From: Thermoanaerobaculales bacterium
GTDB taxonomy: Bacteria > Acidobacteriota > Thermoanaerobaculia > Thermoanaerobaculales > Sulfomarinibacteraceae
Direction of reading: 5' to 3'
Assembly: GCA_029938595.1 (NCBI GenBank)
Contig: JAOZUP010000048.1
Location: forward strand, 4,654-14,649
Length of the DNA stretch: 9,996 bases
Part shown: piece after piece, positions 7,645 through 9,996 of the stretch
How positions within the stretch are numbered: the first letter of the stretch is position 1
How the letters are laid out: each line of letters begins with the position of its first letter
Notes under the pieces: model-generated
What the model was told of the DNA's origin: nothing
What the model saw: the letters and a program-made list of their open reading frames with translations, nothing else
Databases searched by the model: none
Made by a program: the position numbers and the translations under genes

Positions 7645-7662
7645 AGGCTCTCCTGAGAGCCT
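7645..7662. repeat. 18-bp palindrome between the vWA and Cys-rich genes
   Basis: AGGCTCTC (7645-7652) and GAGAGCCT (7655-7662) are perfect inverted repeats around a CT centre. No T-run follows on either strand, so an operator or a plain stem-loop is as likely as a terminator. It lies 165 bp after the vWA stop and about 47 bp upstream of the candidate -35 of the next gene. Confidence 0.45.
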
Positions 7663-7708
7663 GGGTGGCCGGCCGATTTCGATCGAGAGAGAAACATCGG
7701 CTCACTGC

Positions 7709-7737
7709 TTGAAATTCGTTGCGTCAAAACCCATATT
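7709..7737 (+). promoter_or_regulatory. Candidate sigma-70 promoter for the Cys-rich secreted protein
   Basis: TTGAAA (7709-7714, 5 of 6 to TTGACA) and CATATT (7732-7737, 4 of 6 to TATAAT) are 17 nt apart. Transcription would start near 7744, with a leader of about 60 nt before the ATG at 7804. It is the best promoter match in the 324-bp gap at 7480-7803, which otherwise holds the palindrome and the TPR-type remnant. Confidence 0.4.
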
Positions 7738-7803
7738 TCCCCATGAACCGATAAGGCCACAACCTGCGGAATCTCGGAACGGATTTTCTCAAGGGACGGG
7801 GGT

Positions 7804-9687
7804 ATGGATATGAAGTCGAATCAGACGACCGAATCGATGGCACTGAAAGCGACCCTGATAATTCTCGCATTTTTGCCTTGTATGGTCTCGACACCCTCGT
7901 TCGCAGCTGATGATTGTGAATTCGGTGACAGGGGCGCGGTCGTCAGCAAATGCGAGAACCCTGACATGCCAGCGAATTGGGAGGAGTTATATGAGCCGTA
8001 CTGGGAGTGCATGGACCGCGAGGAGCCGAAAGACGATCCGAACGTCACCGTGTCTCAAGAACCCGATGTCTTCGCCTCGCAACGATGCAAGCATCTCGAC
8101 CCGAGGATCGACTTCACCACTGCGATGTCCATCGCGACTCGGATTGCCGAGCTCCACACCACCGCCTGTTTCCACTTGATAGGAAGAGACATCGTCGAGC
8201 AATATAGGGCGCATGGAGAGGCGGAAGGGTGGAGTGAGCTCATCAAGCCGCCGGGCTACAAGATCCCGGAGTACTCGTTCGAGGTCGTCTTTGACTCGGT
8301 GGCCGAGGAGATCGTCAACAGGGAGGGGAAACCGGGTTCGAGCCTGACGATCGACCTTTACTACGATGGTGACGAGAGGATCCACGTCAAGTCGTGGAAA
8401 ACGACCAGCCCCACGTACACGAGCACCAGCCACACACATCGGATGTTCAAGAACCGCGATGCTCTCATGCGGCAGGATGCGCCCCTCCAGAATCTCCTCT
8501 GGGAGTTCGAGCAGACGCCGACCAATTGCCAAATTACGCCCGAGGAGATCTCCGTTCGGGAGAACGAGACCACGGAAATCAACTTGGCAGGGTTCACTGG
8601 CAAGACCGGGCCCTCAAAGTCGTTCAATCGGATCGTCGTCACGGTCGACAAAGGCGAAATCCTCAACGGTGAACCGCTGGAGTCCGATCCGGACGCCCGT
8701 GTATTCAAGATCGGCGACGGAGATGTTTCCGTGACGTATGCCGCTCCAGGTTCGTGTGGGATCGAGGGAGACACAATCCACGTCTACAACTCGTGCGATA
8801 TCGCCAAGACCAGCCTGATTCCACTGTCGCAGACGAAACAGCGGGACGAGATCGCCAGCAAACAGATCACCTGTCCGGCGTCCGTGTGGACCGGGACCGC
8901 CACCCTCACACTGACCGTTCGCCTCGACTGCGAACAATCGGGTCCAGAAGGTCCCTATAGGGAAAGGCAATACCGACAGCACGACAGGCAGTCGGAAAAA
9001 GCAACCATGAAGGTTCGATGCAACGACATTGAACTCGTCGACAACCCGTTAGAGGTGAAGACAGGTGGCAGCGACATTTTCGTGTCAGGAACCCATCGCA
9101 GATCCATTGACGAGTCGGAGTTTCTGGAGTGGCGGGCGGGTGGCGAGTTCCGGCGAAACACCCTCCAGACCCTACGTGGTAACGCCTCGTGTGAGGTCTC
9201 CCCCGACGCGCTGAGCCTGTCGTTTCGCAAGGCGGAGATGGCCAGCGCCGACGAAATGAGGAGACTCATGCAGGAGATGGGCGAGGCCATGAACGACCCC
9301 GACCGATACGAAGAGCTCAGCGCGCAGCTCGACGCCCTCCTGAATCCGGCGAGTGACGACGCCAGCACCCCCCTCAAGGGCATCGTTCAGTACATCTTGG
9401 ACTGCCCCATTGATGCCAAGTTAAGAAATGTGCTCAAACAGTGGAACGGATTCAAGGGCGTGGTCGAAACCACGGAGGAAGAGGCCGATCTTGAAATCGC
9501 GTTCGCCGGCTGGACCGGTGAGTTCGAGGCGACATACCTGAGGGGGACTGAAGGTGATGACAGGATCGAGGCGATGTACACCACGACCATTCCCCCCTCA
9601 CCCTCTGCCGGATCATCCTCTGAATGCCCGGAGGAAATCTTGACGTTCACGTTCAATCTCACCCTCACCCGCGAGCCGGAGGACTGA
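7804..9687 (+). CDS. Exported Cys-rich protein of unknown function
   Basis: The product is 627 residues; I do not recognise the family. The start region has a polar head and a hydrophobic core (about 13-29), then PSFA-AD, giving likely signal cleavage after residue 34. In-frame ATGs at 7810 and 7837 (residue 12) are alternatives, and no strong ribosome binding site decides between them; only a GGGA/GGGGG stretch precedes 7804. The mature part has 14 cysteines, an even number that suggests disulfides in an oxidising compartment. Residues 242-332 look like an Ig-type beta domain, starting CQITPEEISVRE. Two strands share a WTG start (WTGTATLTLT at 362-371 and WTGEFEATY at 570-578), hinting at two related beta domains. 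A charged helical stretch spans about 475-515. No catalytic motif, lipobox or membrane anchor is visible. It stands alone on the plus strand and converges on an OmpA-type gene. Confidence 0.8.
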   Translation: MDMKSNQTTESMALKATLIILAFLPCMVSTPSFAADDCEFGDRGAVVSKCENPDMPANWEELYEPYWECMDREEPKDDPNVTVSQEPDVFASQRCKHLDPRIDFTTAMSIATRIAELHTTACFHLIGRDIVEQYRAHGEAEGWSELIKPPGYKIPEYSFEVVFDSVAEEIVNREGKPGSSLTIDLYYDGDERIHVKSWKTTSPTYTSTSHTHRMFKNRDALMRQDAPLQNLLWEFEQTPTNCQITPEEISVRENETTEINLAGFTGKTGPSKSFNRIVVTVDKGEILNGEPLESDPDARVFKIGDGDVSVTYAAPGSCGIEGDTIHVYNSCDIAKTSLIPLSQTKQRDEIASKQITCPASVWTGTATLTLTVRLDCEQSGPEGPYRERQYRQHDRQSEKATMKVRCNDIELVDNPLEVKTGGSDIFVSGTHRRSIDESEFLEWRAGGEFRRNTLQTLRGNASCEVSPDALSLSFRKAEMASADEMRRLMQEMGEAMNDPDRYEELSAQLDALLNPASDDASTPLKGIVQYILDCPIDAKLRNVLKQWNGFKGVVETTEEEADLEIAFAGWTGEFEATYLRGTEGDDRIEAMYTTTIPPSPSAGSSSECPEEILTFTFNLTLTREPED

Positions 9688-9692
9688 CCGAG

Positions 9693-9724
9693 AAAAAGTG
9701 CCGGAGGTTTTGGCAACGACCTCC
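9693..9724 (-). terminator. Possible intrinsic terminator of the OmpA-type gene
   Basis: Read on the minus strand, GGAGGT (9724-9719) and ACCTCC (9708-9703) form a 6-bp stem with a 10-nt loop. It begins just after the stop codon, and TTTTT (9697-9693) follows after 5 nt. The short stem and the gap before the T-run make it weak. The hairpin could also slow transcription arriving from the converging plus-strand gene. Confidence 0.35.
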
Positions 9725-9725
9725 A

Positions 9726-9996
9726 CTACATCTCCACGAGCTCGACCCTGCGGTTGAGTTTCCGCCCATTTTCATTCTTGTTTGAGCCGATCGGACAGAG
9801 CGGTCCTGCCCCCTTTTCGATCAACCGATTTGCAGCTATTCCATATTCATTCACCAAGGCCTGGACGACCGCAGCGGCTCTTCTTAATGAGAGTGCGACA
9901 TTGTATTCAAACTTGCCGGTCATGTCGGTGTGCCCTACGATGTACAGCTTCAAATAGCTGTTGGTCTTGAGAATATCGGCGATAGCCTGAAGACTG
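9726..9996 (-). CDS. OmpA C-terminal domain protein (partial, 5' end outside the window)
   Basis: The last 90 residues are visible and the frame is open to the window edge, so the true start lies beyond 9996. The fragment begins SLQAIADILKTNSYLKLYIV. It then carries GHTDMTGKFEYN, the LSLRRAAAVV helix, a GIAANRL stretch, a short GAGPLCPIGSN loop and the closing GRKLNRRVELVE. These are the standard landmarks of the OmpA-like domain that binds the diaminopimelate of peptidoglycan: the Asp of GHTD and the Arg of the LSxxRA helix are present. The unseen N-terminal part decides whether it is a barrel, a lipoprotein or a periplasmic protein. It is convergent with the Cys-rich gene, 38 bp away. Confidence 0.92.
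   Translation of the reverse strand, partial: SLQAIADILKTNSYLKLYIVGHTDMTGKFEYNVALSLRRAAAVVQALVNEYGIAANRLIEKGAGPLCPIGSNKNENGRKLNRRVELVEM

Overview
This is a GC-rich bacterial window carrying four complete protein genes and the 3' part of a fifth. Every complete gene begins with a readable export signal, so the locus is devoted to the cell envelope or secreted proteins. I see no tRNA, rRNA, CRISPR array, transposase or phage gene. An Acidobacteriota-like organism (Thermoanaerobaculia or similar) would fit. The hints are a large exported tricorn-type peptidase, a C-terminal remnant typical of the TPR or kinase proteins common in that phylum, an OmpA-type protein ending in the usual NRRVEL stretch, and tandem CGATAG/CGATAC repeats. 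This assignment is an inference and is not proven by the sequence.

Layout. Positions 1-124 hold only two GC-rich stem-loops that exclude each other. A minus-strand gene (125-1726) encodes a secreted DUF11 protein with a C-terminal domain resembling the GYWKNHP-type secreted modules. A 534-bp divergent intergenic region (1727-2260) follows; it holds a candidate promoter for each flanking gene and an inverted pair of 12-bp tandem repeats. On the plus strand come an exported tricorn protease homolog (2261-5539) and, 62 bp later, a secreted von Willebrand A protein with four tandem C-terminal repeats (5602-7479). These two may share a transcript, although a weak promoter can be drawn between them.

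The 324-bp gap at 7480-7803 holds an 18-bp palindrome, a good candidate promoter for the next gene, and on the minus strand a short remnant of a TPR or kinase-type C-terminus. An unrecognised, cysteine-rich exported protein follows (7804-9687, plus). It converges on the 3' end of an OmpA C-terminal-domain gene (9726-9996, minus) that runs off the window. A hairpin with an adjacent T-run on the minus strand sits in the 38-bp gap between them.

How the genes may work together. The tricorn homolog should degrade peptides outside the cytoplasm. The vWA and DUF11 proteins look like adhesive or scaffolding surface proteins, and the OmpA domain should anchor to peptidoglycan. Nothing in the sequence ties them into one pathway. 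The least explained parts are the 627-residue Cys-rich protein and the four-repeat module of the vWA protein. The two-by-two pattern of those repeats points to duplication of a two-repeat unit.
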